Of a stretch of DNA of 64,000 bases, positions 1-10,395 are shown piece after piece (the stretch's first letter is position 1; the number at the start of each line of letters is the position of its first letter). The stretch is from positions 22,963,621 to 23,027,620 of the forward strand of contig OZ024870.1 in the NCBI GenBank assembly GCA_964017185.1. Reading direction: 5' to 3'. The notes under the pieces were generated by a model. That model was given only the letters and a program-made list of their open reading frames with translations, did no database searches and was not told where the DNA came from. The position numbers were made by a program, and so were the translations under genes. Source of the stretch: Rugalucina vietnamica (Eukaryota; Mollusca; Bivalvia; Lucinida; Lucinidae).

Positions 1-205
1 CTAATGCCATCAATCCCCCAACCCAATCATGGTTCACATTAAATTTGATCAAGATCGGCCTACTAGCTTCAGAAATATTCTTCTTTGAAATTGTGGACGG
101 ACGACGACGACGGACGACGACGGACGCCGACGACGGACGCCGGATGCCTGCCTATCCTATAAGCTCACCTGTGAGCCTTCGGCTCAGGTGAGCTAAAAAA
201 AGCCC
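1..205. repeat. Dispersed repeat with GACGACGG microsatellite and GGTGAGCT hairpin
   Basis: The stretch holds a GACGACGGAC-type microsatellite at about 100-140. It is followed by an inverted repeat (AGCTCACCTGTGAGCC / GGCTCAGGTGAGCT) at about 161-195. Related AGCTCACC motifs recur near 42670 and 55146. Such hairpins are familiar from bivalve genomes; that family-level statement is from memory and not tested here. No coding signal was seen. Confidence 0.6.
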
Positions 206-376
206 ATTACGAGTTGCAAATTTATTTCATTTTATTTGCTTCTTACCAACACTGTGTGTAAATTTCGTGATGATTTACCAACAACTTACACTTATTTTAA
301 TGAGGCAATAAATTCACAAATATTAGTGAAGATTAAGTTCTTGAAACTATTACCGAATTACAGTACATGTATTATA

Positions 377-656
377 TTATATGACTGCAATACCTGGTGG
401 TGGAGAACTGAACGTTATGCTCATCAGGTTCACAATCCCTCCAGACTGTGGCGAGTTCAGCACTTTCTCTTGCTGCTGCTGCTGTTTCTGTTGCTGTTCG
501 AGCTGTTTCTGCCGCGTCTTCTCTTGCCTTTCCTTGAGACTGATGTTGAAGTGTTCGCAGACCACCTCGTCAACCTTGGGTTTGATTGCCTGCATGATCT
601 TTGGGTTCACGATTTGCTCGATGATTCTCTTCACGCCATTGTTCAGCATACCAGAC
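377..656 (-). CDS. BOD1: BOD1-like protein, exon 3 (C-terminal)
   Basis: Last coding exon of a minus-strand BOD1/Shg1-family gene. BOD1 helps chromosome bi-orientation at kinetochores by restraining PP2A-B56, and the related Shg1/BOD1L proteins belong to Set1/COMPASS complexes. The exon reads GMLNNGVKRIIEQIVNPKIM, which lines up with human BOD1 GMLEAGVDRIISQVVDPKLN. A glutamine-rich coiled stretch follows (KQLEQQQKQQQQQEK), then a short proline-containing tail to TAA at 377-379. The acceptor is cttcag at 657-662 and the first base completes a codon split from exon 2. With exons 1 and 2 the total is 178 codons including the stop, close to human BOD1 (about 185 residues). A possible donor (CCACCAG/gtattg) at 393 means the gene could continue as a longer BOD1L-type protein; the matching length favours the short form. 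Confidence 0.85.
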
Positions 657-682
657 CTGAAGATTTTAACAAATTTGCGTAA

Positions 683-899
683 TGAGACTACCATCACCGT
701 GGTTTCCGAACATGTCAAGACACAAACCAAGCTGTACAAGCACAAAAGATGGCTAAATTTTAGATTTAGAAAGTAGGATAAATTGTACTATCCATGTAGT
801 GAAAGCAAAGGCGCTGATCAGCTTCACAGTTACTGCGAAGCTGATCTGCACCTTTGTTTTCGCATATGTAAAATGGTGGTTTTATAATGATGCGGCTCA
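683..899 (+). mobile_element. TGAGCCG-end hairpin MITE, copy 1 (5' worn)
   Basis: A worn copy of the short TIR element described at 1669-1906. The right end ...GCGGCTCA is clear and the left end is eroded. The central hairpin GGCGCTGATCAGCTTCAC / GCGAAGCTGATC is present with one G-T mismatch. It lies in BOD1 intron 2, only about 26 bases upstream of the exon 3 acceptor. Confidence 0.8.
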
Positions 900-1038
900 T
901 TTAAAAACTTTCAGTCAGTAGTTTTAGTCCAGTAGGAGCAACTATTTTCTTGTTACTTAATTGTTACACCATTTAATTAAGCTAATCCTGCAAAACTATT
1001 TATGCTCACTGCCATGATGAAAACACACTTTGTATATA

Positions 1039-1471
1039 AGTGCACTTCCACTGTTTTTGCGCTAAGGTTTTTGAGAATTTTTATCAGTGAATAAATTGCA
1101 ATGCAGAACTATTTTATCTTCCTGTTTGCCTTAATTATATTCTTTTAAGAGTATTTGACAAGTTGACTTTATAAAAATACCTAAAACAATGATTTTTGAT
1201 GATATATTTCCAAAAGTTGCAGTTACAACATTTTAGCGCTGAAGCATTTTCTTAGCGCAAAAACCTTGTAAGTGCACTTACAAGGTTTTCGCGCTAAAAT
1301 TTCAAAAATAAATTTTACATGGAGATTTTTCAGAAAATTGAAACAACTTCAGATTTAGATTGAATCCAGTTGTAATACTTCTCCAGGTAATGTATCTTGA
1401 TAGTAGACATCCATTTATGCAAGAAAGTGATTTTAGCCAAAATGTCAGTTACACTGTTTTTGCGCTAAGGT
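1039..1471. repeat. Palindromic repeat with GCGCTAA motifs in BOD1 intron 2
   Basis: The segment contains AAGTGCACTTCCACTGTTTT..GCGCTAAGG at 1039 and a second ACTGTTTTTGCGCTAAGG at about 1454. Between them is a near-perfect palindrome of about 48 bases centred near 1277 (TTAGCGC...ACCTTGTAAGTGCACTTACAAGGT...GCGCTAA). It is probably a small foldback transposon. No ORF was seen. Confidence 0.55.
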
Positions 1472-1513
1472 GACAACATATTTTTTGCAATATTACGGTT
1501 CCTACACACATAC

Positions 1514-1638
1514 TGAGTAATCTGCCTGCGCAGTTGCTCTCTCAGCTGATTCTTGTTCAGTTTGGGACTCCATTTCTGTTGACTCAGGAACCGAGCTACA
1601 TGGGACTCCATGCGCTGCTGCAGGTTCTGGTAAGCTGG
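1514..1638 (-). CDS. BOD1: BOD1-like protein, exon 2
   Basis: Middle exon of the BOD1-like gene, 125 nt. It reads PAYQNLQQRMESHVARFLSQ and then NKNQLREQLRRQITQ, matching human BOD1 PAYQNLRQKVDNFVSTHLDK and NKNQLRNGLRQSVVQ. The acceptor is ttctatttccag at 1639-1650. The donor is chosen at 1513 (CA/gtatgtgtg): it is a strong consensus, gives the phase needed by exon 3, and makes the QSGML junction the same length as in human BOD1. A second GT four bases further on would also stay in frame but adds two residues. The exon lies between two copies of the same hairpin MITE (683-899 and 1669-1906). Confidence 0.88.
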
Positions 1639-1668
1639 CTGGAAATAGAAAATGTATATGGAAATATA

Positions 1669-1906
1669 TGAGCCGCGACGCGAGAAAAAAGGGTCTTCGG
1701 GGTTTCCGACCAGGTCCAACACAAACCGGCCTGTACAAGCTCAGAAAAGAGCTAGAAGCTTGAAATTTCGGATTTAAGTAGAAGAGGAATTGTACTATCC
1801 GAGTAGCGAAAACAAAGGCGCTGATCAGCTTCGCAGTTACTGCGAAGCTGATCTGCGCCTTTGTTTTCGCATAGGCAATAATCCCGTTTTCTCACCATGC
1901 GGCTCA
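1669..1906 (+). mobile_element. TGAGCCG-end hairpin MITE, copy 2 (well preserved)
   Basis: A 238-bp element with ends TGAGCCGCGACGCGAGAAAA and ...CATGCGGCTCA, flanked by TA on both sides (ATA/TGAGCC..GGCTCA/TAT). This suggests a TA target duplication, as in Tc1/mariner-type MITEs. The body contains CCGACCAGGTCCAACACAAA and a hairpin of about 64 bases with arms GCGAAAACAAAGGCGCTGAT.. and ..CTGCGCCTTTGTTTTCGC around CTTCGCAGTTACTGCGAAG. No coding capacity. It sits in BOD1 intron 1, about 30 bases upstream of the exon 2 acceptor. At least ten related copies occur in this window. Confidence 0.9.
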
Positions 1907-2520
1907 TATGGAAAATATCTTTAAATTAATATCATTCCTTCAACTGAAGTTATGAACCTGTATTATTTCTGGCAAATTATGACTTTATAAGAGTATAAAA
2001 ATGATAAAATCATAATGTTATACCCTCAACAAAATGAGCAAAAAGGTGGGAAAGTAGCAGTTCTGGTGACCAAAATTGATTTTTTCTCACGAAAGGGAAG
2101 CATGCCGACCAGATCAATGGATGTCATTCTTGGACTCCGCCTCGGTGGCTTCGCATTCTAGGTGTAAACAGGTATTTCACTAGATAAACAAAAAAGTGTG
2201 CCACCTGGTGATTGTTTATGTATGCAAATCAGTCTCGGAAGAACTCCGATATCGAAGATTTGCCCTAAATTTAAAAAAAAAAAATCAACTAGAAATTCGT
2301 GTTTGTAAAACACTATGCCCCCAACTGTATGCTTGTCCCTAAACTGGCAGTTTGTATGATTCATTTATTTCATTCGAATGCAGTCAAATTTAATTTCCTG
2401 AAGAAGCTGTTCGGTTGCGTCTGTTTTGACCTCGATCCAGAAACAGAATGTAAGTTTTTTTGCAGGCCAGTTAGAAATTAAGTAAAAATTTAAAAATGGG
2501 AGTAATTTTGTCAAAATTTG
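1907..2520. other. BOD1 intron 1, no gene seen
   Basis: AT-rich intronic sequence with no convincing exon or RNA gene. Short ORFs here carry no recognisable motifs. Confidence 0.5.
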
Positions 2521-3440
2521 ACAGAGAGTCCTCAAACGTTAAACAGGTGATCTTCTTCTCAGCCCCAACCAGCATACCAAATATGAATTAGGCTCTAGCT
2601 AGCTAGCTCAAATACGTTTTGAGATATCCTGCACACAAGATTTTCAAAATTTGTTTTCAAAGGGACATAACACGTACATGAAAAAAATACAGGCCAACTA
2701 TTTTTTCAATTTCAAAACCCTATAATTCACCGTTCAAAGGTTTCAAATTTCACCGAAAAGTGGAAAAATCAATCAAAATTTCAAAATTCTGTATTTTTGT
2801 AAGTACGGAAAGTTCTCAAAAGTTAATCAGGTCATCTACTTCTCAGCCCCAACAAGTGTACCAAATATGATGGCTCTAGCTTTAATACTTTTTGAGATAT
2901 CTTGCACACAAGATTTTCAAATTTTGTTTTCAAAGGGACATAACTCAAAAAAGGGGCATAACTTGGCCATACAAAAAAATACGGGTCAACTATTTTATCA
3001 TGAGGAATGTGTACATGAAATTTCAAAACCCTAGCATTCACCATTCAAAAGTTTCAAATTTCACCGAAAAGTGGAAAAATCAATCAAAATTTAAAAATTC
3101 CGTATTTTTGTTAAAAATTGACGGAAAGTTCTCAAAAGTTAATCAGGTCATCTACTCCTCAGCCCCAACAAGTGTACCAAATATGAAGGCTCTAGCTTCA
3201 ATACTTTTTGAGATATCTTGCACACAAGATTTTCAAATTTTGTTTTCAAAGGGACATAACTCAGAAAAGGGGCGTAACTCGGACATGAAAAAAAATACGG
3301 GTCAACTATTTTTTCATGAGGAATGTGCATATGAAATTTCAAAACCCTAGCATTCACCATTCAAAAGTTAACACACACACACACAGACACACAGACAAGC
3401 CGAAAGCAATATGCCCTTCCAACTTTTTCAAAGTTGGGGG
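2521..3440 (+). repeat. Three tandem units of a 284-316 bp dispersed repeat
   Basis: The motif CTCAGCCCCAAC..GTACCAAATATGA recurs at about 2560, 2844 and 3160. Each is followed by GAGATATCTTGCACACAAGA and TTCAAAGGGACATAACTC, giving spacings of about 284 and 316. The last unit ends in an ACACACACAGACACACAGAC run and the tail TTTTTCAAAGTTGGGGGCAT. An ORF crosses the units, but it reads repeat DNA and is not a gene. Confidence 0.8.
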
Positions 3441-4354
3441 CATAATAAAATAAGCTCACCAGTAGATGGAGAAGATCATTTGGAACAAGATGCAGTTTGA
3501 ATTTTGAAAATCCATGGAAAAATAAATTGATATAATTTTAAAAAAGTGTTATTGTTTACTTTTTCTGCCATTTTATCGATCAATATACACAGCTCAGTGA
3601 CAGCTGGTACCCGGCATTTTTGATGCGCCATGTGTATTTGGAATGGAGACAGTGGGTGTCTTTGACCTTCTTGCGGGACGTGTGCGCTTAAATTAAAAAT
3701 AGAAATTTCAGCATGATGTCATTGTTTGAATATTCATGGACCATTTGGATGACTTTAGTCCACTTTTCTTACTCCAAAATAAGGAATTTCCATGTCTAAA
3801 AATAGGCAATTTTCAATCCAATGGCATCCATCGTAATAAAATGCCAGGATGAAAAATTTGCATATCAGGTTAAAGATTGGCATATTATCTATAAAGTATA
3901 AATACCCATCAAGAAATTTATAGAAAACCAATTAGATGTAAAATAACAAATGATCAAAAAAGTCACCTGCGAGCCAAGCAAAGTGAAATCCAATGGCGGC
4001 CATGTTAGTCTCTGATAAAACGGGTCATGTTCCACTGACCAAAATATACATAAAATCTATAAACTGAAATTATTTCAATGTCTTATTTATAAATTTAAAC
4101 ATTTTTCTTTCATTTGATATCAATTTATTTTGATTTTGATGGCATATGAATAAAAATATAATGCTTTGAAAATGCCATCATTTTACATTGTGCCAGAAGG
4201 CATTATCGGAAAACTGTCAAACCGCCGATATCACTACTGTTATGTTTCTTGTTTCACTGATCGCTGAAGCATTGATACCAGAAATACAAAGCGCCAGTAT
4301 GTAAACTGCACCACTGTTATTTTTCCTGCACCACCGTGACCTATGAGCCCATAT
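3441..4354. other. BOD1 intron 1, no gene seen
   Basis: AT-rich sequence without recognisable coding, RNA or element ends. Confidence 0.5.
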
Positions 4355-4915
4355 CTGAATCTGAATCTGAATAGTTTACTGGTGACACGCCAAATGACAT
4401 TATTTCACCAGGGGGTTCAATTAGTCCCTTGAACGCACGAGTGTAGCGAACTTGGACACACAGTCATCAGACATTTCAGCAGAGGAGATAAGTGAATCAG
4501 GGAGGTCATTCCAGTCCCTGATAGTCTGTGGAAAGAAACTACTTTTGTACGCTTCTTTGCTAGCTGAGGGTATCTGAAAAGCCAAAGAGTGTTGATTTCT
4601 ACAACGCCTAATAATAATGGCCCTATTCTTTGGGATAAGGTCATCTGTGGGTATTCTGGCTTTACCCTATAGACCTTTGTATAGCAATATAAGTCTACTA
4701 TCCTTCCTCCTTTTCTTAAGAGATTCCCATTTCAGTTGACCTAAAATGCCAGTCATGCTCCCAGTTTCAAAAACATAATTTCCCGTCACAAACCTTGCCG
4801 CACGATTTTGTACCTTTTCCAGTTCTTCCTGGAGGCCATGAGTGTGAGGGTCCCAAACTGAGCTTCCATATTCCAAGACCGGCCGCACCAGTCCTTTATA
4901 TAGGATGACACGCCT
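4355..4915 (-). mobile_element. LINE D 3' fragment (CR1/Jockey-like ORF2 C-terminus)
   Basis: A 5'-truncated non-LTR retrotransposon fragment. On the minus strand it reads VLEYGSSVWDPHTHGLQEEL, then EKVQNRAARFVTGNY and KKRRKDSRLILLYKGL, the post-RT region of CR1-like ORF2. After a frame break, the FPQTIRDWNDLPDSLIS-type end follows. The 3' tail is a (GATTCT)n-like repeat (ATTCAGATTCAGATTCAG at 4360-4372 on the plus strand). The same family, with the same tail, is at 34012-47404. Confidence 0.85.
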
Positions 4916-4984
4916 GATGCCTGATGATATTCAGTACTTTATTGGAAAAAGAAAACAAGCATCAAAACAAACTTATAAATCTAC

Positions 4985-5089
4985 CGGTCCAGATAGCGTA
5001 ATGGTTAGAGCGTTCGCTTCGGAAGCGGGAGGCGCGGGTTCTAATCCGGGCCACATCATACCGAAGACGTTAAAAATAGTACCAGTGGC
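4985..5089 (+). mobile_element. tRNA-derived SINE, 5' part (split)
   Basis: The tRNA-like head has an A box (TAGCGTAATGGTTAGAGC) and a B box (GGGTTCTAATCC). It is followed by the family body CATACCGAAGACGTTAAAAA..TACCAGTGGC. The body stops at 5089 and resumes at 6363. A related copy lies at 44697-44870. It is called a SINE and not a tRNA gene because the body extends well past the tRNA end. Confidence 0.8.
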
Positions 5090-6362
5090 GGATCAATGGA
5101 ATTATAGGGGAACCCTTGATTTCCTCGTATATAGACTAAGAGCAGAAAATGTGGATACCTTAGTCACAAATGATATATCAATATCTCAACTTGGTATAGA
5201 GATATTTAGATCGGAAAAGTAGACAGAATTAACCTCCTGTCGGCCTTTTTTATTCAGCATGTCTCCGTGAAGCGATCTTTAGCAGCCATTTTGTAGAACT
5301 GTTTCCGGGCTTTTCTCGGGTAAAACATGAACCTTGTCTGGTTGCTTCATTAAGGATGATCTGGTCATTTGAGATCGTGTCGTTTCGATCAAGAACAACT
5401 GATCAAGGATTGTCCTTATTCCGTGAATGTCAAAAGGTTGTCGCTTTGGGGAAGTTAAAGAAGGTCGTTTCGGTCCAGACAATTAACACCAACGGTGAAT
5501 ACCCCTTATTCCGTTATTGTTTCCACATTCCTAGCCCAGGCATAATACCACTAGAAAAAGAATGGTATCCACATTTTCGTCTCTATATAGGGAGGTTTCC
5601 ACATTTTTTAGATATACGACAATTCATTGGAAAGCCCAGAAATGTGGATACTTTACTATATAGGGAGGTTTCCACATTTTAGATATACGACAATTCATGG
5701 AAAAGCCCAGAAATGTGGATACTTTACTATATAGGGAGGTTTCCACATTCTTTAGATATATGACAATGTGAGGGTTTCCCATGAAAAAATGTGGAAACCT
5801 CCCTATATAGTAAAGTATCCACATTTCTGGGCTTTTCCATGAATTGTCGTATATCTAAAAAATGTGGAAACCTCCCTATATAGTAAAGTATCCACATTTC
5901 TGGGCTTTCCAATGAATTGTCGTATATCTAAAAAATGTGGAAACCTTCCTATATAGAGACGAAAATGTGGATACCATTCTTTTTCTAGTGTTATAATGCC
6001 TGGGCTAGAAATGTGGAAACAATAACGGAATAAGGGGTATTCACCGGTAGTGTTAATTGTCTGGACCGAAACGACCTTCTTCAACTTCTCCAAAGCGACC
6101 TTAAGCAAACGAACAGGCTTCATGTTTTACCCTTAGTGCGATTGCGCAGAAAGGACAAACATTGTAAAAACGACGACGCAAAACACGCATCGACCTCACT
6201 TTTTTAAACATCAGAAAAGCTGAACTTTTTGGCCCAGGCTGATGTATTTTAATATAGGATATGAAGTTAAGATATTGAAATATGATTTAGGACTAAGGTT
6301 TCCACATTTCCTTCTCTATATACGACGAAACCACATAGGTTCCCTCAAAGTTCCATTTTTCC
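5090..6362. mobile_element. Foldback DNA element inserted in a SINE, 8-bp target duplication
   Basis: Almost the whole 1,273 bp is one inverted repeat centred near 5775. The outer ends are GGATCAATGGAATTATAGGG and the complement of GGTTCCCTCAAAGTTCCATT. The arms carry two or three copies of a TATAGGGAGGTTTCCACATT...GCCCAGAAATGTGGATAC module. It is flanked by exact direct repeats CCAGTGGC at 5082-5089 and 6363-6370. An 8-bp duplication suggests a hAT-like transposase; the class is inference. Small ORFs inside are palindrome artefacts. It lies in BOD1 intron 1. Confidence 0.88.
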
Positions 6363-6410
6363 CCAGTGGCTACCTTGCTTGGTGCTCAGCATTAATAAGG
6401 CAAGCACTGG
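6363..6410 (+). mobile_element. tRNA-derived SINE, 3' part
   Basis: CCAGTGGCTACCTTGCTTGG and GTGCTCAGCATTAATAAGGC match the body of the SINE at 44807-44850 and continue the fragment that ends at 5089. Confidence 0.75.
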
Positions 6411-6548
6411 CTTCTCTTCTCTCAAAAAAGATAACTTCAATGATGGGAGCTCCATGTAATACTCTGTTTATGAGGTGTTTGGAGTACTTGGCAGATTCAG
6501 AACTTGTAAATAAAAATTAAAGTCGCGAAAACTGATGACGCAAAATAC

Positions 6549-6677
6549 CTTTGTGTCTACATCAGCAAGGAATTCCTTTCTGAACTGGTCAAAGCATCCA
6601 CTGGATTTCAATGTGTTAATGCTCTTTTCAACCCCAACAGGGTCCGCTTCAATCTTGTCGTTAGTCTTTGAACTCAT
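6549..6677 (-). CDS. BOD1: BOD1-like protein, exon 1 (N-terminal)
   Basis: First coding exon, 43 codons from an ATG at 6677. It reads VEKSINTLKSSGCFDQFRKE and FLADVDTK, matching human BOD1 IVEQLKSRGLFDSFRRD and CLADVDTK, the start of the BOD1/Shg1 helical domain. The donor is AAG/gtatttt at 6548, in phase 0, which joins exon 2 directly (DVDTK-PAYQN, as in human BOD1). Exon junctions at conserved protein positions argue for a real gene and against a processed copy. Intron 1 is about 4.9 kb and packed with repeats. Confidence 0.88.
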
Positions 6678-6771
6678 TTTTACTGTTAAAATTGAAAGTC
6701 CAACATTTTTGGTAATTGAGACGCTTGCACAATGGTGTCACGAACTACCGAAATAATATGGAAATTATAAA
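6678..6771 (-). promoter_or_regulatory. Likely BOD1 5' UTR / upstream region
   Basis: The sequence immediately upstream of the BOD1 start codon. No TATA box or other specific site can be defended; it is placed by position only. Confidence 0.35.
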
Positions 6772-6801
6772 TGGTACTATCAGGGACTGGAATGACCTCC
6801 C

Positions 6802-6855
<54 letters not shown>

Positions 6856-6856
6856 T
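6772..6856. repeat. LINE D scrap joined to poly-T
   Basis: About 30 bases (ACTATCAGGGACTGGAATGA and CCTCCCTGAT) match the LINE D ORF2 end seen at 4494-4530. They run straight into a T-run (6805-6856, one C). This is an unusually short LINE fragment. Confidence 0.6.
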
Positions 6857-7160
6857 GCTGCTTGCTTTAAAGGTTAGTGAGCTCGGGAAGTATTATTAGC
6901 ATTGCTTAAGGTCTGCATTTCTCTAAAGTGTAGTAAATAATCAGATTACATGGACATGGTATTATTTTAACTCTAAGGTATGGATTTTTAGAGTAGATTT
7001 TTAGCATTTCATGCTGTAATTTTATGTGCTAATTAGAAATTTGATCAATTTTTAAATTTTGACTGAGTAATTGTCTTCTTAGAAACACAGTAATCCATAA
7101 TTTGTCCTAATTAATTGTGGGACCAAGTTCATTTTAATTTACTGTGGTATTTGCTTTCTT

Positions 7161-7163
<3 letters not shown>

Positions 7164-7202
<39 letters not shown>
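7164..7202. repeat. Poly-T tract
   Basis: A run of 39 T immediately before the inferred 5' end of LINE A. The sequence from 6857 to 7163 is AT-rich with nothing recognised. Confidence 0.9.
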
Positions 7203-7203
<1 letters not shown>

Positions 7204-7532
7204 AATTGATTTTTATTGAGGTGTACTTAGTGATTACTGAGAATAATCTAGTTTTATCTATTTTTAATGATTACATACATTTTAATCATAGTTGGATGGG
7301 CAGTAAATTAAGGGTAATAGCCAGCAATTATTTTATAATATTGCAAACACTAATAGTCTGCTGTTTTGATTACTGACTGGACACACTAAGCTTAGCTGCT
7401 GTGACTGCGAATCTGTGATAGTGTCGTCTGTGGTTTCTCTCTGGTCTGTCACCGGGGTATATGAGCTCCTGTTGCCATTGTCTGCTGCTTGAGTGGTACT
7501 AGCAAGTTGATAAGTAATTATCTGCATGCATT

Positions 7533-10395
7533 ATGGAAAGAATAACTAGGGTAAGAAAACGACCGGTTATGTATTCCCCTTCCATAGGTACAATAGCCCG
7601 AAGGTCTATTGACAATACTGAAAAAGAGGTTGATTACTCTCTAAACAAAACCAGGGCTGCACAAAAAAAGGCTGAAGCCGCTGATAGACCGTCGGTTAAT
7701 GTTACTAACAAACATGACAACATTGTCTTGGAGTTTAGTGCAGGGGCCTATGGGTGCTTTAAGGGTGCATTTCGTAAGTTTTATGAGGTAAGTTCTGATA
7801 GACAGTGTGTCCTTGTGCATCAGAAGGAGGATAAAACTGGCCTCATTACTGAGCATTCATATTCAATTAGATCACAGCCAGACATGACTGGTTCCAAAAA
7901 GGGGGGTCAACTATGTAGGGTTTCAATGTACCACACAAGCAGTAGGGTGATGGTGAACGGTAGGCGGTACAAGGACTTTGTGTCTCATGATCTTGTCGAA
8001 ATTGTAAACCTACTGGAAAATAATCCTGATTTGAAAGAAATTAATGATCAGATAAAAACTGTGTGTCAACAATATTTAAGTCAGGGCATTAGTTGCCCTG
8101 AGGGGGGGTGGACTTCAAAGTAAGAAAAGGAAAGGGTATGCAGTTGGTGGGTCTAGACTTAAATCAATCACCGCTGGGAAAGACTCGGACATAGAATCAG
8201 TGGGTGGGGAGCTAGTGGCAGGGTCTGGAAGTGGTTTGGTTACTACTGAAGGGGGGGTAAGAGATAAGGGGCAGGAGGTAATAACTGAGGTTGAATTTGA
8301 TACTGAGGGTGTTCAGTCCTCTGAGAAGGTGTATACATGTATGCATTGTGAGGAGATTTGTGAATATGAGGGAGGGGCTCAAGGCCGGGGTAATTCAATC
8401 TATTGTGACTCCTGTGAAACCTGGATGCACTGGGCATGTGAGGGTTTGAGTCCTCAAGATGGGGGTGTGCTTGGTAATTCAGATAGTGACTACATGTGTA
8501 CATTATGCGCTGCTCCCGCTGGCGATATAATGTTTGAAGAGGGACCGGGGTGTACTGAGGTCAACCCAGGGGTGATTGATTTGAGTCAGGGCTCTCCATC
8601 TGATGACCTAGTGAATGGGTCAAGTGTCCCAGATTTGTTCCATACAGCTACGGTGGTAGATGATGCCGATTGTTCCCGTATATCGATGATAGCCTCTGGG
8701 GTTTTGCATTCGCCTTTGGGTCTAACTTCCACTAAGCAAGTACCAGAAAAGTTGTCCAACTCCAGTGCTCAACCTGCTATTCCCAACCATAGTGATCCAT
8801 GGCCTGAGGTATCTATAGCTGATCCTGGCCTCAATACCCCTAAGACCTTGTCAGAAAAATCACATAGTTTGCCTACAAAATTAGTAGTGCCCAGTAGTAG
8901 GTTGTGTAATGGGAGGGACTTAAACAAGGATCTACTAGAGGTGGATCCAGAGTCCTGGGTTCGGGATGGCAGGGTGGGATTGGGAGCTTCGGAGATGAAT
9001 GCAAAATCTTCGCAGTCTGTGGGTCAAACTTTAATGTGTACAACTAAAAGTAAAAAAAAGTAGTAAGAAATCTCAAGTGGATCAAGTGTCTGTGTCCGTC
9101 GGGCTTAGTGAGAATGAGAACAGTAATAAGAACATAGACAAAGGTAGGAATAAGTTGTTGAAAAATAGAGAGCATGATCTTTCAAAAAGGGAACAGGAAT
9201 GCAATGAAATGGTGAAGCAGTTGGCTGCTATTAAAGCAAAAGTGATTCAACAAGAACATCTCATTACTGAACTCGAGAATTCTAAGAAAATTTTAGAAAC
9301 CCAGTTAATTTTGACAAAACGCGCTAGTGCGGATTCTCCTTCGGCGTCCATGAACATTCCAGTTGCATCAAATGAGTCACAGGCAGGACAACAGTCTCAA
9401 CATTTGATGGAAACTAAAGTGTTGTTCCTGGAACAGCGTATGCATTTGTTGGAAATGGACTGTTTAAGGATGAGACAGGATGCACTTAGAGCTGAACAGT
9501 TGAGGTTACTTGAGCTACAGCAGAATCTGTCATCTGTGAGACCTGATGCTTATCTCCGCCTTAATGATCCATATCATATGCATGGTATTTCTCAGCAGTA
9601 CCAGCCACAAGGATTGGGTAATCAAATTCTTCAACCTCTGTATATGAATAGGATGGATATTCCGGTTGTGACTCCTGGTTTTGTACACCCAGATCATTTA
9701 CGCAGTCAAGCCCCAGCACAAGAATCTCATAATATACAGACAGAAGTAGTTCCTCTAGGGTTACGCAGCCTGGTGGTGTCTGTGCTCGTGAGGGGTTGCA
9801 GAAGCAGAACTCTCGACCGGAGGCTGTATCCAGGGAAAATTCTATGCCCCAAGATTCTATCAGACCTGAGGGTGTCCATGGGGAGGCCTTGATCTTAGAT
9901 GAGGAAAGAGAGACTATGTTAAGTGATACACAGATGTCTCGGGGGAATGATGATGCTGCGGGTAAAGATGACGGCTCGACGAGGCGGACAGGCATGAGTG
10001 ACAATCAGCTGCGTGGAGATGGAGCTAGTGACAAGACAATCCAGGTTGATGCGGAAATGTCACAAAAACCAAGCACAGACCTTGCGGAGCTGTCCCAGTC
10101 TCAGTCTTTTTTGTGGTCAGGCCCATTGACTGCGAAGCCCCCGTGGATGGTACTGCGGGGTCAAGGACTGAAGGAACACCAGATGCCCACTCTGATGCCA
10201 ACGGGCCACCTACAGCTTGCTCAGCAATACATTCCTCAGGGCATGCCTGTCCCCCCCGTCATGGCTGCGAGGTACCCTCAACACCAGTTGATTCCAATAC
10301 CAACACAGCAGAGACAGTTTTATCGTCCACAAGGATTTCAACCTTCAACATTGAGAACTTCTATACCAATAAATTATATTTGGAAAAGCTGTTAA
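7533..10395 (+). pseudogene. LINE A ORF1: N-terminal VNG domain, PHD finger, coiled coil (frameshifted)
   Basis: ORF1 reads in four stretches: 7533-8100, about 8104-9060, about 9055-9755 and about 9760-10395. The first stretch has a compact domain with VSMYHTSSRVMVNGRRYKDF, a pattern I have seen in molluscan LINE ORF1s but cannot name. The second has a basic KKRK patch and a PHD-like zinc finger at 8338-8508: CMHC, then CDSCETWMHWAC, then CTLC. The third is coiled-coil rich (LEQRMHLLEMDCLRMRQDAL). ORF1 proteins of such LINEs bind RNA in the retrotransposition particle. Three of the frame changes lie at G or A homopolymers (about 8102, 9052 and 9756), so they may be decay or long-read errors. 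Confidence 0.75.

Noticed and set aside
1506-1513. Alternative BOD1 exon 2 donor four bases downstream
   Set aside because: It keeps frame but adds two residues relative to other BOD1 proteins and has a weaker consensus.
2892-3360. Overlapping ORFs of 70-152 codons on both strands
   Set aside because: They follow the tandem repeat units and repeat the same peptide; no independent coding evidence.
4985-5060. tRNA gene candidate
   Set aside because: A and B boxes are present, but the sequence continues into a SINE body shared with 44697-44870.
5279-6123. Several ORFs sharing the same peptides on both strands
   Set aside because: Produced by the palindromic foldback element; mirrored sequence explains them.
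8243-8503. Antisense ORF across the LINE A PHD finger
   Set aside because: Shadow of the ORF1 coding strand.
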